Shown piece by piece: positions 39,356-49,393 of a DNA stretch of 64,000 nt. The notes beneath the pieces were generated by a model that did not search any database, was not told the origin of the DNA, and worked only from the letters and a program-made list of their open reading frames with translations. Made by a program: the position numbers and the translations under genes. Positions within the stretch are counted from its first letter, which is position 1. Every line of letters starts with the position of its first letter. Location: assembly GCF_024448895.1 (NCBI RefSeq), contig NZ_JAMOIC010000004.1, positions 248,001-312,000 on the forward strand, given 5' to 3'. The stretch comes from Stutzerimonas stutzeri (GTDB lineage: Bacteria > Pseudomonadota > Gammaproteobacteria > Pseudomonadales > Pseudomonadaceae).

Positions 39356-41071
39356 TTAGCGATTGGCGCGAGAGTTGATGAACTCAATGATGTCAGCGGC
39401 GGGAATGGCCTGGCTTTCGGCATCTCTACGATGCTTGTATTCCAGTGTGCCATCGGCAAGTCCGCGATCGCCCACAACGATGCGGTGCGGAATCCCCACC
39501 AACTCCATATCGGCAAATTTGACGCCGGGGCTAGTCTTTTTGTCACGGTCGTCCAGCAGCACTTCGTAGCCGGCTGCGGTGAGTTCGGCATACAGGTTAT
39601 CGGTCGCTTCACGAACAGCCGGGTTATCGTATTTCATCGGGACCAGAGCGATCTGGAACGGGGCCAGCGCCTCGGGCCAGAGTATCCCGCGGTCGTCGTA
39701 GTTCTGCTCTATCGCCGCTGCCACGACCCGCGATACGCCGATGCCATAACAGCCCATGGTCAAAATGACCGGCTTGCCATTCTCACCCATTACGCTGCAG
39801 TTCATCGCTTCACTGTATTTGGTGCCCAGCTGGAAGATGTGACCAACTTCGATGCCGCGCTTGATGATCAGCGTGCCGAGTCCGTCTGGGCTTGGGTCGC
39901 CTGCAACCACGTTTCGAATATCCGCAACTTCCGGTAGCGGCAAGTCTCGCTCCCAGTTGACACCAAAATAATGCTTGTCTTCCTGGTTGGCGCCTGCCGC
40001 AAAATCGCTCATCAGCGCGACCGAGCGATCAATGATGCAGGCAATCGGCAGGTTCAGCGGGCCCAGAGAACCAGGGCCAGCGCCCATGGTGTCGCGTATC
40101 TCAGCCTCTGTCGCGAATACCAGCGGGCTTTCGACCTGTGCCAGATTCCCAGCCTTGATTTCGTTCAGTTCATGATCGCCACGAACGATCAATGCGACCA
40201 GCTGGCCTTTCTCAGTACCCCGCACAAGCAGGGTTTTGATGGTTTTTTCAATTGGAAGCTGGAATTGCTCAACCAAGGCTGCAATGGTCTTGCAATTCGG
40301 CGTATCCACCAGGCGCAGCTCTTCTGTAGCGGCGCCGCGCTCGGCCTCACGCGGGATCGCCTCGGCTTTCTCGATGTTCGCCGCGTAGTCGGAGCTGTCG
40401 CTGAAGGCGATATCGTCTTCGCCGGAGTCAGCCAACACGTGGAATTCATGCGAGCCAGTGCCGCCGATCGACCCGGTATCAGCTTGCACAGGTCGGAAGT
40501 TCAAACCCAGACGAGTGAAGATATTGCAGTACGCCTGATGCATGCGGTCATAGGTTTCCTGCAGCGACTGCTGGTCCGCATGGAAGGAGTAGGCGTCCTT
40601 CATCAGAAATTCACGGCCACGCATCAGCCCAAAACGTGGGCGGATTTCGTCGCGAAATTTGGTCTGAATCTGATAGAAGTTGATCGGCAACTGCTTGTAG
40701 CTGTTCAGCTCGTTGCGCGCCAGGTCGGTGATGACTTCTTCGTGGGTAGGACCAACACAAAACTCTCGGTCATGACGATCTTTCACTCGCAGCAGTTCGG
40801 GGCCGTACTGCTCCCAGCGCCCGGATTCCTGCCAGAGTTCAGCTGGCTGGATGGCAGGCATCAGTACTTCCAGCGCGCCGGCCTTGTTCATCTCGTCGCG
40901 AACGATGGCTTCGGCCTTGCGCAGAGCGCGCAACCCCATTGGCATCCAGGTATAGAGGCCCGAAGCCAACTTGCGAATCATCCCGGCTCGCAGCATCAGC
41001 TGATGGCTGATGACGACGGCGTCGGAAGGCGTTTCTTTGAGGGTCGAGAGCAGGAACTGACTGGTGCGCAT
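39356..41071 (-). CDS. proS: Prolyl-tRNA synthetase
   Basis: This 571-residue enzyme charges tRNA-Pro. It is the bacterial type with the editing INS domain inserted between class II motifs 2 and 3 (residues about 220-400). [20 protein letters not shown] at the N-terminus, motif 1-2 region with [20 protein letters not shown] and [25 protein letters not shown], and motif 3 [17 protein letters not shown] are visible. Upstream on the minus strand is a strong terminator that separates it from the porin gene. Confidence 0.97.
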   Translation of the reverse strand: MRTSQFLLSTLKETPSDAVVISHQLMLRAGMIRKLASGLYTWMPMGLRALRKAEAIVRDEMNKAGALEVLMPAIQPAELWQESGRWEQYGPELLRVKDRHDREFCVGPTHEEVITDLARNELNSYKQLPINFYQIQTKFRDEIRPRFGLMRGREFLMKDAYSFHADQQSLQETYDRMHQAYCNIFTRLGLNFRPVQADTGSIGGTGSHEFHVLADSGEDDIAFSDSSDYAANIEKAEAIPREAERGAATEELRLVDTPNCKTIAALVEQFQLPIEKTIKTLLVRGTEKGQLVALIVRGDHELNEIKAGNLAQVESPLVFATEAEIRDTMGAGPGSLGPLNLPIACIIDRSVALMSDFAAGANQEDKHYFGVNWERDLPLPEVADIRNVVAGDPSPDGLGTLIIKRGIEVGHIFQLGTKYSEAMNCSVMGENGKPVILTMGCYGIGVSRVVAAAIEQNYDDRGILWPEALAPFQIALVPMKYDNPAVREATDNLYAELTAAGYEVLLDDRDKKTSPGVKFADMELVGIPHRIVVGDRGLADGTLEYKHRRDAESQAIPAADIIEFINSRANR

Positions 41072-41167
41072 GTGGCCGTTGTGTCCTTGCAGAGCGGAAT
41101 TTGGCTCGGCATTGTACGGCGGTCGCAGTGTGGCGTACAGAATGGTTAGGGAAAGGTGATTGGAGTG

Positions 41168-41204
41168 AAAAAAAGAAGCCCGGCGGGTGCCGGGCTTCTT
41201 TTTT
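41168..41204 (-). terminator. Bidirectional intrinsic terminator between porin gene and proS
   Basis: GAAGCCCGGC (41175-41184) pairs with GCCGGGCTTC (41189-41198), with A7 before and T6 after. On the minus strand it ends the porin transcript 29 bases after its stop, before proS begins. Confidence 0.9.
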
Positions 41205-41232
41205 AACGCGAGTTACAACTGAGTGACCTGGA

Positions 41233-42513
41233 TTACAGGATGCTCAGCGGGTACTCGACGATCAGGCGTACATCTGTGAGATCTGAGCTCTCGTAGACTG
41301 GCGCGTAATCCGAGTCCGACCAGTACTTGGCATGGCGGAGGCGAAGCGAAAGGTCCTTAGCTGCGCCTTCTTGTACGACGTACTTGGCTTCAACGTCCCA
41401 TTCGCGCTCTTCACCGGTACCGGTTGGGGTGCTGATGTCATAACCGCTGATGTAGCGGGTCATGAAGCTCAGGCCCGGCACACCGTATGAAGCCATGTTC
41501 AGATCGTAACGCGCCTGCCAGGACTTCTCGTCTTCACCGTTGAAGTCGGAGTACTGAACCGAGTTGGCAAGCCACACGGTACCGCCGCCATCCACGCCGT
41601 ATCCATAACCTGCGTCGCCGCTTGAGCGCTGATAAGCCACGGTGAGGCCGTGAGCACCAAAGCTGTATGTGCTAGCCAAGCTCCAGATGGTGTTGTCGCT
41701 ATCCGCAGCATCAACGTCGGACTTGTAGATGTTGAAATCGAAAGCCAGCGACTGATCAGCCCCAAGCTCCATGTTGTAATTGAGGTTGCCGTAGAACTTC
41801 TCGTAGTCCGCCGCCTCATGGACTTCTACGTCGGAGTAGTACAGAGAAGCGCTCAGCGCATCGCTGATTGCGTAAGTACCACCCAGGAGGTTGATGCTTT
41901 CAAGCGCGCCGCCGTTGGCGCTATCGCTGGCTGTGGCTGCTTGACCGTTCAGGCCTGTGAAGCGGCCAGCATTCAGTTCCAAGCCTTCGATTTCGCTGCT
42001 AGTAATCAGAGACCCTTCGGCGGTCTCGGGCAGAAGGCGGCTGTCATCTGTTGAGAATACGGGTAGAGCAACGAATTGGGTGCCGTACTTGAGCACGGTA
42101 TTGGATGCGCGGAACTTGATTGCGGCACCAGCTTCTGAGTAATCATCCTGAGCGCGGCCATCATCGCTTGTGGGGAACAGGCCGTTGCCGTTGCGGCCTC
42201 GGCCTGTGTCCAGCTTGACACCTAGCAGGCCAATGGCGTCGACACCGACGCCGATGGTGCCTTGGGTGAAGCCGGATTCGAATGTACCAATGAAGCCATG
42301 GCCCCATTCTTCACGATAGCTCTGTCCGCGCTCCTCAGTTCCGCCAGCGCCGTTATCACGGAAATCACGGTTCATGTAGAGATTGCGGTTCAGAATGGTC
42401 AGGCTGCTGCCTTCAACGAAGCCTTCCGATTCAGACTGGCTGGACGCCAGTGCCATTTGCGACGTGCCGGCCGCAACGGCCATGGCGATAACGCTCCACT
42501 TCATCACTTTCAT
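41233..42513 (-). CDS. oprD: OprD-family outer-membrane porin
   Basis: This 426-residue beta-barrel protein has a signal peptide (MKVMKWSVIAMAVAAGTSQMALA) close to that of P. aeruginosa OprD. The ESGFTQGTIGVGVDAIGLLG, GTYAISDALSASLYY and NSVQYSDFNGEDEKSWQARYDLN segments are family hallmarks, and the C-terminus RLIVEYPLSIL ends in a beta-signal without the usual terminal Phe, as in OprD. OprD channels import basic amino acids and peptides; others of the family take aromatic or other carboxylates, so the substrate is uncertain. Position beside proS matches oprD in P. aeruginosa. AAGGAG precedes the ATG at 42513. Confidence 0.9.
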   Translation of the reverse strand: MKVMKWSVIAMAVAAGTSQMALASSQSESEGFVEGSSLTILNRNLYMNRDFRDNGAGGTEERGQSYREEWGHGFIGTFESGFTQGTIGVGVDAIGLLGVKLDTGRGRNGNGLFPTSDDGRAQDDYSEAGAAIKFRASNTVLKYGTQFVALPVFSTDDSRLLPETAEGSLITSSEIEGLELNAGRFTGLNGQAATASDSANGGALESINLLGGTYAISDALSASLYYSDVEVHEAADYEKFYGNLNYNMELGADQSLAFDFNIYKSDVDAADSDNTIWSLASTYSFGAHGLTVAYQRSSGDAGYGYGVDGGGTVWLANSVQYSDFNGEDEKSWQARYDLNMASYGVPGLSFMTRYISGYDISTPTGTGEEREWDVEAKYVVQEGAAKDLSLRLRHAKYWSDSDYAPVYESSDLTDVRLIVEYPLSIL

Positions 42514-42975
42514 TCGTGATTGCTCCTTTGGTTTCAAATTGGTGCTTGCTTTCCAGCGTGCGCCGGAAAGAGGCATCTTTATTTTCGGTATACAAGCTCA
42601 ATTGAGTCCTTTGTTTGCCCAACTGGTAGAGACCAGCAGCAAGCCCTGGAATGTATCTCCGAGAATTACTGTGTAGCTGGGTAAACTAGCGCCAGCAAGC
42701 TTAACTCAGCTATTTCCGATTTTCCTCCCCCTCCCGCGGTGGTTTTTTACCTTACAGCAAGAAGTGTGCACAAATCGGAAACGCCGGCTTATGGGGAGAT
42801 TTTCACTCGGTGGGTGCCGCGGAGCGCGCCAAAGCTGGGCTGGGAAGCCGTGTGAGCGCACTGTGCTGGTGCGTCGGTCTTGCCAGCGATGAAGGTCTGC
42901 TGAGTTATTCTTTTTGCGAACGTTACCCCCGCCATGTGTGGTGGTTGATTTTCATCAAAAAATTGGAGAGCCGTT
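42514..42975. other. Intergenic region between porin gene and HIT gene
   Basis: This 462-base region is between divergent genes. It has a pyrimidine-rich CCTCCCCCTCCCGCGG stretch near 42725 and AT-rich patches near both genes. Frames at 42789-43019 (minus) and 42810-43058 (plus) have no recognisable product and I leave them out. ArgR or other regulator sites would be expected for an OprD-type gene but I could not identify one with confidence. Confidence 0.4.
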
Positions 42976-43398
42976 ATGTTCGTTCTCGATACACGCCTGG
43001 AGCAGGACACGCTGTTCATTGGGGACTTTGCATTGTGTCGGTTGTTGTTGATGAATGATGCGAGCTATTCCTGGTTCGTTCTCGTGCCCCGGCTTGAGGA
43101 GGTCAGCGAGGTTTTTCAGCTGAGCGCCGCGGATCAGCAGCTTTTATGGCAAGAGACGTCGGCATTTGCCGAGATAGTTAAAGATACCTTTGGTGCGGAC
43201 AAGATGAATATTGCGACCCTGGGCAATGTGGTCAGTCAGCTGCACGTTCACGTCATCGCTAGACGTCGGGATGATGCAGCATGGCCCGCACCGGTATGGG
43301 GCCGTCATCCTGCTAGCCCGTATGCTGCAGAGCAGGTCGAGGCAATCAAGCGGAAGCTCAAATTGGTACTGACCGACAACTTCACGTTCGCGGAGTGA
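42976..43398 (+). CDS. HIT-domain protein with variant histidine triad
   Basis: This 140-residue protein belongs to the histidine-triad nucleotide-binding superfamily, which hydrolyses or transfers nucleotidyl groups. The NIATLGNVVSQLHVHVIARR segment holds the active site, but the first histidine of HxHxH is replaced: the order is Gln-Leu-His-Val-His-Val. The FVLVPRL segment near residue 35 is also family-like. GGAG precedes the ATG at 42976. It is followed by slyX with no gap. Substrate unknown. Confidence 0.9.
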   Translation: MFVLDTRLEQDTLFIGDFALCRLLLMNDASYSWFVLVPRLEEVSEVFQLSAADQQLLWQETSAFAEIVKDTFGADKMNIATLGNVVSQLHVHVIARRRDDAAWPAPVWGRHPASPYAAEQVEAIKRKLKLVLTDNFTFAE

Positions 43399-43403
43399 GT
43401 GAT

Positions 43404-43610
43404 ATGGAGATTGAGCAGCGTATAGCTGATCTGGAAGCCCGCTTGGCATTTCAGGATGACACCATCCAGACATTGAATGATGTGCTTGTCGCGCAGCAGC
43501 GCAGCTTAGATCGGCTGCAGGCGCAGCTCGGTTTGCTGGCGAGGCGGCAGGAGGACATGCAAGGTAGGTTGGGCGGCGACGAGGATGAAGCACCTCCGCC
43601 GCATTATTGA
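43404..43610 (+). CDS. slyX: SlyX family protein
   Basis: This 68-residue protein (MEIEQRIADLEARLAFQDDT) is a short coiled-coil protein of the SlyX family, named for linkage to slyD in E. coli; its function is not established. The LEARLAFQDDTIQTLNDVLV heptads and the Pro-His-Tyr end (PPPHY) are diagnostic. The ATG at 43404 is preferred to a GTG at 43395 because GGAG at 43392-43395 is correctly spaced for the former and overlaps the latter. Confidence 0.93.
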   Translation: MEIEQRIADLEARLAFQDDTIQTLNDVLVAQQRSLDRLQAQLGLLARRQEDMQGRLGGDEDEAPPPHY

Positions 43611-43637
43611 TCAGAGTGTTTAGCGGAGGCGGGCGTA

Positions 43638-43668
43638 CTGCGGCAGGACTTGAACAGTCCTGCCGCAG
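43638..43668. terminator. 13-bp perfect hairpin between convergent slyX and cold-shock gene
   Basis: CTGCGGCAGGACT (43638-43650) pairs perfectly with AGTCCTGCCGCAG (43656-43668) around TGAAC. It has no T-tract on either strand, so termination may depend on Rho or the hairpin may protect 3' ends. Confidence 0.65.
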
Positions 43669-43672
43669 ATGA

Positions 43673-44311
43673 TCACTGACCTGGTTGAGCGGCGACGACG
43701 TCTTCGGCCTGTAGGCCCTTGTCACGCATCATGATGGTGAATTCGACACGCTGACCTTCGACCAGAACGCGATGGCCTTCACCGCGGATCGCCCGGAAAT
43801 GGACGAATACATCGTCACCGCTGTCCCGGGAAATAAAGCCGAAGCCTTTCGATGTGTTGAACCACTTGACGGTGCCTCTCTCGCGACCGGCGGCCGGCAC
43901 GACTGCATTAGCCTGCTGGGTTCTGCGCGGCGTCGATGCTGTATTGCGATGGGGTGTCACGGTAGCCTTGGATTGAGTCGTTGCAAGCTGCAGCAATACG
44001 GCGATCAGTGCGAGCACAAGGCTGGCGAGCGTCGCAGGTTGGTCGGCAAATTCCGACATTGGGATCAACAATACCGCGGCCTGTATTGCCGCAGCAGCGA
44101 TCAGCAATACGGATGCACCTAGCAGGATGGGGCGGTTCCGGCCATCGGTAGCCAGCTGCACGTTTGACGCGAACTGAACGTTCAGCAAACCAAGCAACAT
44201 CAAGCAAAGCGCTTCTGGCTGTACCAGAAATGGCGTTCCGCCAGTCAGGCTGGGGACGAATGACAGTACAAGGGCGGCGACGCCCGTTAACACATGGATG
44301 ATCTTAAGCAT
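43673..44311 (-). CDS. Membrane protein with C-terminal cold-shock domain
   Basis: This 212-residue protein combines four predicted membrane segments (about residues 4-20, 30-48, 60-82 and 88-106) with a Ser/Thr/Arg linker and a cold-shock domain (about 148-208). The CSD has RNP1 KGFGFI and RNP2 VFVHF in [18 protein letters not shown] and [11 protein letters not shown], so nucleic-acid binding should be intact. The start at 44311 ([10 protein letters not shown]) is preferred to an upstream ATG. A similar protein lies beside dps in P. aeruginosa, from memory. Membrane tethering of a CSD is unusual. Confidence 0.9.
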   Translation of the reverse strand: MLKIIHVLTGVAALVLSFVPSLTGGTPFLVQPEALCLMLLGLLNVQFASNVQLATDGRNRPILLGASVLLIAAAAIQAAVLLIPMSEFADQPATLASLVLALIAVLLQLATTQSKATVTPHRNTASTPRRTQQANAVVPAAGRERGTVKWFNTSKGFGFISRDSGDDVFVHFRAIRGEGHRVLVEGQRVEFTIMMRDKGLQAEDVVAAQPGQ

Positions 44312-44547
44312 CGTTAATGGCTCACGGTTAAATAGCACGACTGAAAGCGGCAGGCATAAGGGCATGTTGAGAAGCTGAGCGGGAGAGTGGAGCGATCGCT
44401 CGTAATTGATGGTGCCCAGCCTGCGGCGCGCGCGAATTTAACAGTAAAGGAGGGCGCGGCTCAAATCGCTGCCTTTTAGAAAGGAAGAGGAAACGGCTGA
44501 CTCGCCTTGCTCGACTCATCAGATATGGAGGTGACAGCGTAAGTGAA

Positions 44548-44569
44548 ATAGCCGCGCGGGGGCGGCTAT
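44548..44569 (-). terminator. Possible hairpin terminator after dps
   Basis: ATAGCCGC (44548-44555) pairs with GCGGCTAT (44562-44569), 27 bases beyond the dps stop on the minus strand. Only a short T-rich segment follows on that strand, so activity is moderate at best. Confidence 0.5.
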
Positions 44570-44595
44570 CGGATCGGCGAGGCCATGCGGCAGCG

Positions 44596-45066
44596 TTACG
44601 CGGCCAGCAGGCTGCGCAGCATCCATGCAGTTTTCTCGTGGATCTGCATGCGCTGGGTCAGCAAGTCGGCAGTAGGTTCGTCGCTTACCTTCTCCAGAAG
44701 AGGGAAGATTCCCCGCGCTGTCCGTACGACCGCTTCCTGGCCTTCGACCAGCAACTTGATCATTTCATCAGCAGACGGAATGCCTTCCTGCTCTTTAATC
44801 GACGACAGCTTGGAGTAGGCCGCGTAGGTGCCTGGCGCAGGAAATCCCAGTGCGCGAATGCGCTCGGCGATGTCGTCCACGGCCACAGCGAGCTCGGTGT
44901 ACTGGGTTTCGAACATAGTGTGGAGCGTGTTGAACATCGGTCCGGTCACGTTCCAGTGGAAGTTGTGAGTCTTGAGATACAGCGTGTAGGTATCAGCCAG
45001 CAGGCGGGACAAACCTTCCGCGATTGCGGCGCGATCCTGTTCGGCAATACCAATGTCGATTTCCAT
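44596..45066 (-). CDS. dps: DNA-binding ferritin-like protein Dps
   Basis: This 156-residue protein forms dodecamers that oxidise and store iron and protect DNA in stationary phase. The ferroxidase ligands are in [10 protein letters not shown], and the [23 protein letters not shown] helix is a Dps hallmark. The ATG at 45066 ([11 protein letters not shown]) has GGGAGAGAACC upstream; an earlier ATG at 45099 would add a charged extension. It lies between the membrane cold-shock gene and aspS. Confidence 0.95.
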   Translation of the reverse strand: MEIDIGIAEQDRAAIAEGLSRLLADTYTLYLKTHNFHWNVTGPMFNTLHTMFETQYTELAVAVDDIAERIRALGFPAPGTYAAYSKLSSIKEQEGIPSADEMIKLLVEGQEAVVRTARGIFPLLEKVSDEPTADLLTQRMQIHEKTAWMLRSLLAA

Positions 45067-45438
45067 GGTTCTCTCCCGTTTTGATGAATTCAAAGGCATT
45101 TATGCCAGAAATTGAAGGCACATAGTGAAGCGGTAAACTGTCGCCAGCCTCGATGTTCGTTTGAAGGACTTGACCAGCTTCGGTTCAAAAGTGATCGCTA
45201 TCGTGTTGATTGCCTGAGGCTATCGGCGCCGGCTGCGTTGAGGCAATTATGCAGATATAATCCCGCGCTTGTATCGGGCGGCTCGTTTGTCTCAAGGGCC
45301 AGGCGCGCATCGATCCCCGCAGTTACCTGCCTGCGACCTCAGGCTAGCTGCTCAGTGTGCGCTGTTAATGGAGCCGTCTGTCCAATCGCGAGTCGAGCGA
45401 TCCTACGAATTTTCAAGATACGAGAAGCGAACCCCACC
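45067..45438 (+). promoter_or_regulatory. Region upstream of aspS with a TATAAT box
   Basis: This 372-base gap separates divergent dps and aspS. A perfect TATAAT at 45256-45261 is the best promoter element for aspS; no good -35 lies at 16-18 bases (CTGCGT at 45233-45238 is nearest). A start near 45268 would give a leader of about 170 bases. I see no T-box or riboswitch-like structure by eye. Confidence 0.5.
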
Positions 45439-47214
45439 ATGATGCGCAGCCACTATTGCGGCCAGTTGAACGAAAGCCTGGACGGCCAGGAAATTACTCT
45501 ATGCGGTTGGGTTCATCGCCGCCGTGACCACGGCGGGGTCATCTTCCTCGACATTCGTGATCGTGAAGGTCTGGCTCAGGTCGTGTTCGACCCGGATCGC
45601 GCGGAAACCTTCGCTGCGGCGGATAAAGTACGTAGCGAATACGTCGTCAAGATCATTGGCAAGGTGCGTCTGCGTCCGGCCGGAGCAGTCAACCCCAACA
45701 TGACTTCCGGTGCCATCGAAGTTCTGGGTTACGAACTGGAAGTATTGAATGAGGCAGAAACGCCGCCGTTCCCCCTCAATGAATACAGCGATGTGGGCGA
45801 AGAAACCCGCCTGCGCTACCGATTCATCGATCTGCGCCGTCCGGAGATGGCGGAGAAGCTCAAGCTACGTTCGAGCATTACCACCAGCATCCGTCGGTAC
45901 CTCGACGAGAATGGTTTTCTCGATGTAGAAACCCCCATTCTTGGCCGTCCGACACCTGAGGGCGCACGCGACTATCTGGTCCCAAGTCGTACCTATCCGG
46001 GTCACTTTTTTGCCTTGCCGCAGTCGCCGCAACTGTTCAAACAGTTGCTGATGGTGGCTGGCTTCGATCGTTACTACCAGATTGCCAAGTGCTTCCGTGA
46101 CGAAGACTTGCGTGCTGACCGTCAGCCGGAATTTACCCAGATCGACATCGAAACCAGTTTCCTCGATGAGTCCGACATCATCGGCATTACCGAAGGCATG
46201 GTGCGCAAGCTGTTCAAGGAAGTGTTGGGTGTCGAGTTCGGCGACTTCCCGCACATGCCTTTCGAAGAAGCGATGCGCAGGTATGGCTCGGACAAGCCAG
46301 ATCTGCGAATCCCGCTCGAGTTGGTTGACGTCGCAGACCAACTGCAAGAAGTGGAATTCAAGGTTTTCAGCGGTCCGGCCAACGATCCGAAATGCCGCGT
46401 CGCCGCACTTCGTGTGCCCGGTGGCGCCAGCATGCCGCGTAAGCAGATCGACGATTACACGAAGTTCGTCGGCATCTACGGCGCCAAGGGGTTGGCCTAC
46501 ATCAAGGTCAACGAGCGAGCCAAGGGCGTTGAAGGCCTGCAGTCGCCCATCGTCAAAAACATCCCGGAAGACAAGCTCAACGTCATCCTTGATCGAGTGG
46601 GTGCGGTCGATGGCGATATCGTCTTCTTCGGTGCTGACAAAGCCAAGATCGTCTCTGAAGCGCTCGGCGCGCTGCGCATCAAACTTGGCCATGACCTCAA
46701 GCTGCTGACTTGCGAGTGGGCGCCAATGTGGGTCGTCGACTTCCCGATGTTCGAAGAGAACGATGACGGCTCTCTGAGTGCGCTGCACCACCCGTTCACT
46801 GCACCCAAGTGCTCGCCTGCAGAACTCGAGGCCAATCCGGCCGGCGCGCTGTCGCGAGCTTACGACATGGTGCTTAACGGCACCGAGCTGGGCGGGGGTT
46901 CGATCCGTATTCACCGCAAGGAAATGCAGCAGACCGTGTTCCGCATCCTGGGCATTGATGAAGCGGAGCAGGACGAGAAGTTCGGCTTCCTGCTCGATGC
47001 GCTCAAGTTCGGTGCTCCGCCACATGGCGGCCTGGCATTCGGCCTTGATCGCCTGGTGATGTTGATGACTGGCGCGCAATCCATTCGCGAAGTGATCGCC
47101 TTCCCTAAGACTCAAAGTGCTGCGGACGTGATGACGCAGGCGCCGGGCTCAGTGGACGGCAAGGCATTGCGAGAGCTTCACATTCGCCTGCGCGAGCAAC
47201 CGAAGGCCGAATGA
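45439..47214 (+). CDS. aspS: Aspartyl-tRNA synthetase, bacterial type
   Basis: This 591-residue class II enzyme charges tRNA-Asp. The N-terminal OB domain ([32 protein letters not shown]) is followed by the catalytic core with [50 protein letters not shown], a GAD insertion domain (about 290-420), and [13 protein letters not shown] of motif 3. Pseudomonas AspRS is known to be non-discriminating and to form Asp-tRNA-Asn for GatCAB. The ATG at 45439 begins [10 protein letters not shown]; the open frame upstream is not family-like. Confidence 0.97.
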   Translation: MMRSHYCGQLNESLDGQEITLCGWVHRRRDHGGVIFLDIRDREGLAQVVFDPDRAETFAAADKVRSEYVVKIIGKVRLRPAGAVNPNMTSGAIEVLGYELEVLNEAETPPFPLNEYSDVGEETRLRYRFIDLRRPEMAEKLKLRSSITTSIRRYLDENGFLDVETPILGRPTPEGARDYLVPSRTYPGHFFALPQSPQLFKQLLMVAGFDRYYQIAKCFRDEDLRADRQPEFTQIDIETSFLDESDIIGITEGMVRKLFKEVLGVEFGDFPHMPFEEAMRRYGSDKPDLRIPLELVDVADQLQEVEFKVFSGPANDPKCRVAALRVPGGASMPRKQIDDYTKFVGIYGAKGLAYIKVNERAKGVEGLQSPIVKNIPEDKLNVILDRVGAVDGDIVFFGADKAKIVSEALGALRIKLGHDLKLLTCEWAPMWVVDFPMFEENDDGSLSALHHPFTAPKCSPAELEANPAGALSRAYDMVLNGTELGGGSIRIHRKEMQQTVFRILGIDEAEQDEKFGFLLDALKFGAPPHGGLAFGLDRLVMLMTGAQSIREVIAFPKTQSAADVMTQAPGSVDGKALRELHIRLREQPKAE

Positions 47215-47224
47215 TGGCGTGCTG

Positions 47225-47253
47225 GAGCCCAGGGAAACCTGGGCTCTTGGTTT
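47225..47253 (+). terminator. Hairpin after aspS
   Basis: GAGCCCAGG (47225-47233) and CCTGGGCTC (47238-47246) form a perfect 9-bp stem capped by a GAAA tetraloop, followed by TTGGTTT. The weak T-tract suggests partial termination before yebC. Confidence 0.7.
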
Positions 47254-47290
47254 CAGCAAGAGAAAAGTTGATCAGAAAGGGAGGCAGTTA

Positions 47291-48037
47291 ATGGCTGGTC
47301 ATTCCAAATGGGCCAACATCAAACATCGCAAGGGTCGCCAGGACGCCAAGCGCGGCAAGATCTTCACCAAGATCATTCGCGAGCTGACTGTAGCGGCGAA
47401 GAGCGGACCGATACCTGCGGACAATCCGCGTCTGCGTCTGGCAGTCGATAAAGCCCTTGTCGCCAATATGACGCGCGACACCATCGACCGCGCCATCGCA
47501 CGTGGGGCCGGCACCAATGATGCCGACAATATGGCGGAGCTGACCTACGAGGGTTACGCGCCAAGCGGTGTTGCGATCATCGTCGAGGCCATGACCGACA
47601 ACCGTAATCGTACGGCGGCCGAAGTGCGACATGCCTTCAGCAAGCACGGCGGCAACCTCGGTACGGACGGCTCGGTCGCCTACATGTTCGATCGCAAGGG
47701 TCAGATCAGTTTCGCCTCGGGCGTAAACGAGGACGCATTGATGGAAGCGGCTCTTGAAGCTGGAGCCGACGACGTCGAGATGGGTGACGACGGATCGGCA
47801 TTGGTTTCCACCAGCTTTGCCGACTTCCACGCAGTGAACGAGGCGCTGACAGCGGCAGGTTTCAAGGGCGAGGAGGCGGATATAGCCATGATCCCCTCCA
47901 TTGCTGCTCCGCTTGGCGACGTCGAAACCGCGCAGAAGGTTCTGCGCCTGATCGATGCGTTGGAAGACCTGGATGACGTACAAAACGTCTACCACAACGC
48001 GGAAATATCAGACGAGATCCTGGAACAGCTGGACTGA
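47291..48037 (+). CDS. yebC: YebC/PmpR family regulator
   Basis: This 248-residue protein begins [20 protein letters not shown], the invariant YebC start, and contains [34 protein letters not shown] and [15 protein letters not shown]. Members act as transcriptional regulators (PmpR represses pqsR in P. aeruginosa) or as factors that relieve ribosome stalling at prolines. The GGAGG at 47280-47284 fits the ATG at 47291. The yebC-ruvC order is conserved widely. Confidence 0.95.
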   Translation: MAGHSKWANIKHRKGRQDAKRGKIFTKIIRELTVAAKSGPIPADNPRLRLAVDKALVANMTRDTIDRAIARGAGTNDADNMAELTYEGYAPSGVAIIVEAMTDNRNRTAAEVRHAFSKHGGNLGTDGSVAYMFDRKGQISFASGVNEDALMEAALEAGADDVEMGDDGSALVSTSFADFHAVNEALTAAGFKGEEADIAMIPSIAAPLGDVETAQKVLRLIDALEDLDDVQNVYHNAEISDEILEQLD

Positions 48038-48055
48038 TTGGCCTCAGATCCCGAT

Positions 48056-48088
48056 GCCGGAAGTGCCCTGTTGCGCTTCCGGCTTTTT
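48056..48088 (+). terminator. Intrinsic terminator after yebC
   Basis: GCCGGAAG (48056-48063) pairs with CTTCCGGC (48076-48083) around a 12-base loop and is followed by five T residues. It separates yebC from ruvC transcription at least in part. Confidence 0.82.
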
Positions 48089-48180
48089 ATCGCCTGATCC
48101 AGGACTGGGTTTTGACTCTGGCCGGAGCGTTGCGACCTCCCTATACTCACGCCTGGATAAATAAACAGTGCGGCAATGGC

Positions 48181-48705
48181 ATGACGCTCATTCTAGGGAT
48201 TGACCCTGGTTCAAGAATCACTGGCTATGGTGTGGTGCGAGATACGGGTCGCAGTTGCGAGTACGTAGCATCCGGTTGTATCCGCACCGGGAGCGGTGAA
48301 TTATCCGCCCGATTGCAGGCGGTGTTTGTCGGGGTCAGCGAAGTGATTCGTTTACATGGCCCGGTGACCATGGGCATCGAGCAGGTGTTCATGGCGCGCA
48401 ATGCAGATTCAGCACTCAAGCTCGGCCAGGCCCGTGGTGCAGCAATCGTCGCCGCGGCGGAACAGGGGCTGGAGATTGCTGAGTACACCGCTACGCAGGT
48501 CAAGCAGGCGATCGCCGGAACGGGCGGCGCGGACAAGCAGCAAGTGCAGATGATGGTCATGCACCTTCTCAAGTTGATTCAGAAACCGCAGATTGACGCG
48601 TCCGATGCCCTGGCGATCGCGCTGTGTCATGCCCATCATCGTCAAAGCCTTATTCCGCATGGGCTTGCTGGCGCCAAGCGAAGAGGCGGGCGCCTGCGGC
48701 TGTAA
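48181..48705 (+). CDS. ruvC: Crossover junction endodeoxyribonuclease RuvC
   Basis: This 174-residue nuclease resolves Holliday junctions. The RNase H-like active-site acidic residues are visible as Asp in [16 protein letters not shown], Glu in GIEQVFM, and Asp pair in [14 protein letters not shown]. The ATG at 48181 begins [11 protein letters not shown]; the open frame further upstream is not conserved. It starts the ruvC-ruvA-ruvB cluster. Confidence 0.97.
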   Translation: MTLILGIDPGSRITGYGVVRDTGRSCEYVASGCIRTGSGELSARLQAVFVGVSEVIRLHGPVTMGIEQVFMARNADSALKLGQARGAAIVAAAEQGLEIAEYTATQVKQAIAGTGGADKQQVQMMVMHLLKLIQKPQIDASDALAIALCHAHHRQSLIPHGLAGAKRRGGRLRL

Positions 48706-48787
48706 TTCGTCGTCCCGATGCCGTCGTCGGGGAAGATAGTTGAACGCTACGGCCCGCTGTATGCCGGTCGAACGAGGACGCACCGCA

Positions 48788-49393
48788 GTGATTGGACGCT
48801 TACGTGGCACATTGGCGGAAAAGCAGCCGCCGCATCTGATACTTGAAGTCAATGGCGTCGGTTATGAGCTTGAAGTTCCCATGACCACTCTGTATCGGCT
48901 GCCCTCGGTGGGGGAGCCGGTCACGCTTCATACACATCTCGTTGTGCGCGAAGACGCGCATCTGCTGTATGGCTTTGCGGAAAAGCGCGATCGAGAGCTT
49001 TTTCGGGAGCTGATCAGGCTCAATGGTGTAGGCCCGAAGCTTGCCCTGGCACTCATGTCCGGGCTCGAGGTCGATGAGCTGGTCCGCTGTGTTCAGGCGC
49101 AAGATACATCTGTGCTGGTGAAGATCCCGGGTGTCGGCAAAAAGACCGCCGAGCGTCTGCTGGTCGAATTGAAAGATCGCTTCAAGGCTTGGGAGACCAT
49201 GCCGTCCATCGCCAACCTGGTGGTGGAACCCCGCGGGACTGTGGCAGTCTCAAGCGCCGAGACAGATGCGGTCAGCGCATTGATCTCCCTTGGTTTCAAG
49301 CCGCAAGAGGCGAGCCGTGCCGTATCCGCCGTGCAGGAAGACGATTTGAGCAGTGAAGACCTGATCCGCCGTGCGTTGAAGGGAATGGTCTAG
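48788..49393 (+). CDS. ruvA: Holliday junction branch migration protein RuvA
   Basis: This 201-residue protein forms the tetramer that holds the junction for RuvB. The OB-fold start [26 protein letters not shown], two helix-hairpin-helix motifs ([14 protein letters not shown] and [17 protein letters not shown]) and the C-terminal RuvB-binding domain ([19 protein letters not shown]) are present. The GTG at 48788 matches the family start MIGRLRG; the in-frame ATG upstream adds unrelated residues. Confidence 0.97.
   Translation: MIGRLRGTLAEKQPPHLILEVNGVGYELEVPMTTLYRLPSVGEPVTLHTHLVVREDAHLLYGFAEKRDRELFRELIRLNGVGPKLALALMSGLEVDELVRCVQAQDTSVLVKIPGVGKKTAERLLVELKDRFKAWETMPSIANLVVEPRGTVAVSSAETDAVSALISLGFKPQEASRAVSAVQEDDLSSEDLIRRALKGMV

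Noticed and set aside
39971-41149. 392-codon plus-strand open frame
   Set aside because: Antisense to proS; no domain-like sequence.
42789-43058. Two short frames in the gap upstream of the HIT gene, one on each strand
   Set aside because: No recognisable product, poor starts, and overlap with the promoter region and start of the HIT gene.
45865-47115. 416-codon minus-strand open frame
   Set aside because: Entirely antisense to aspS, whose motifs are unambiguous; high-GC third positions create such shadows.
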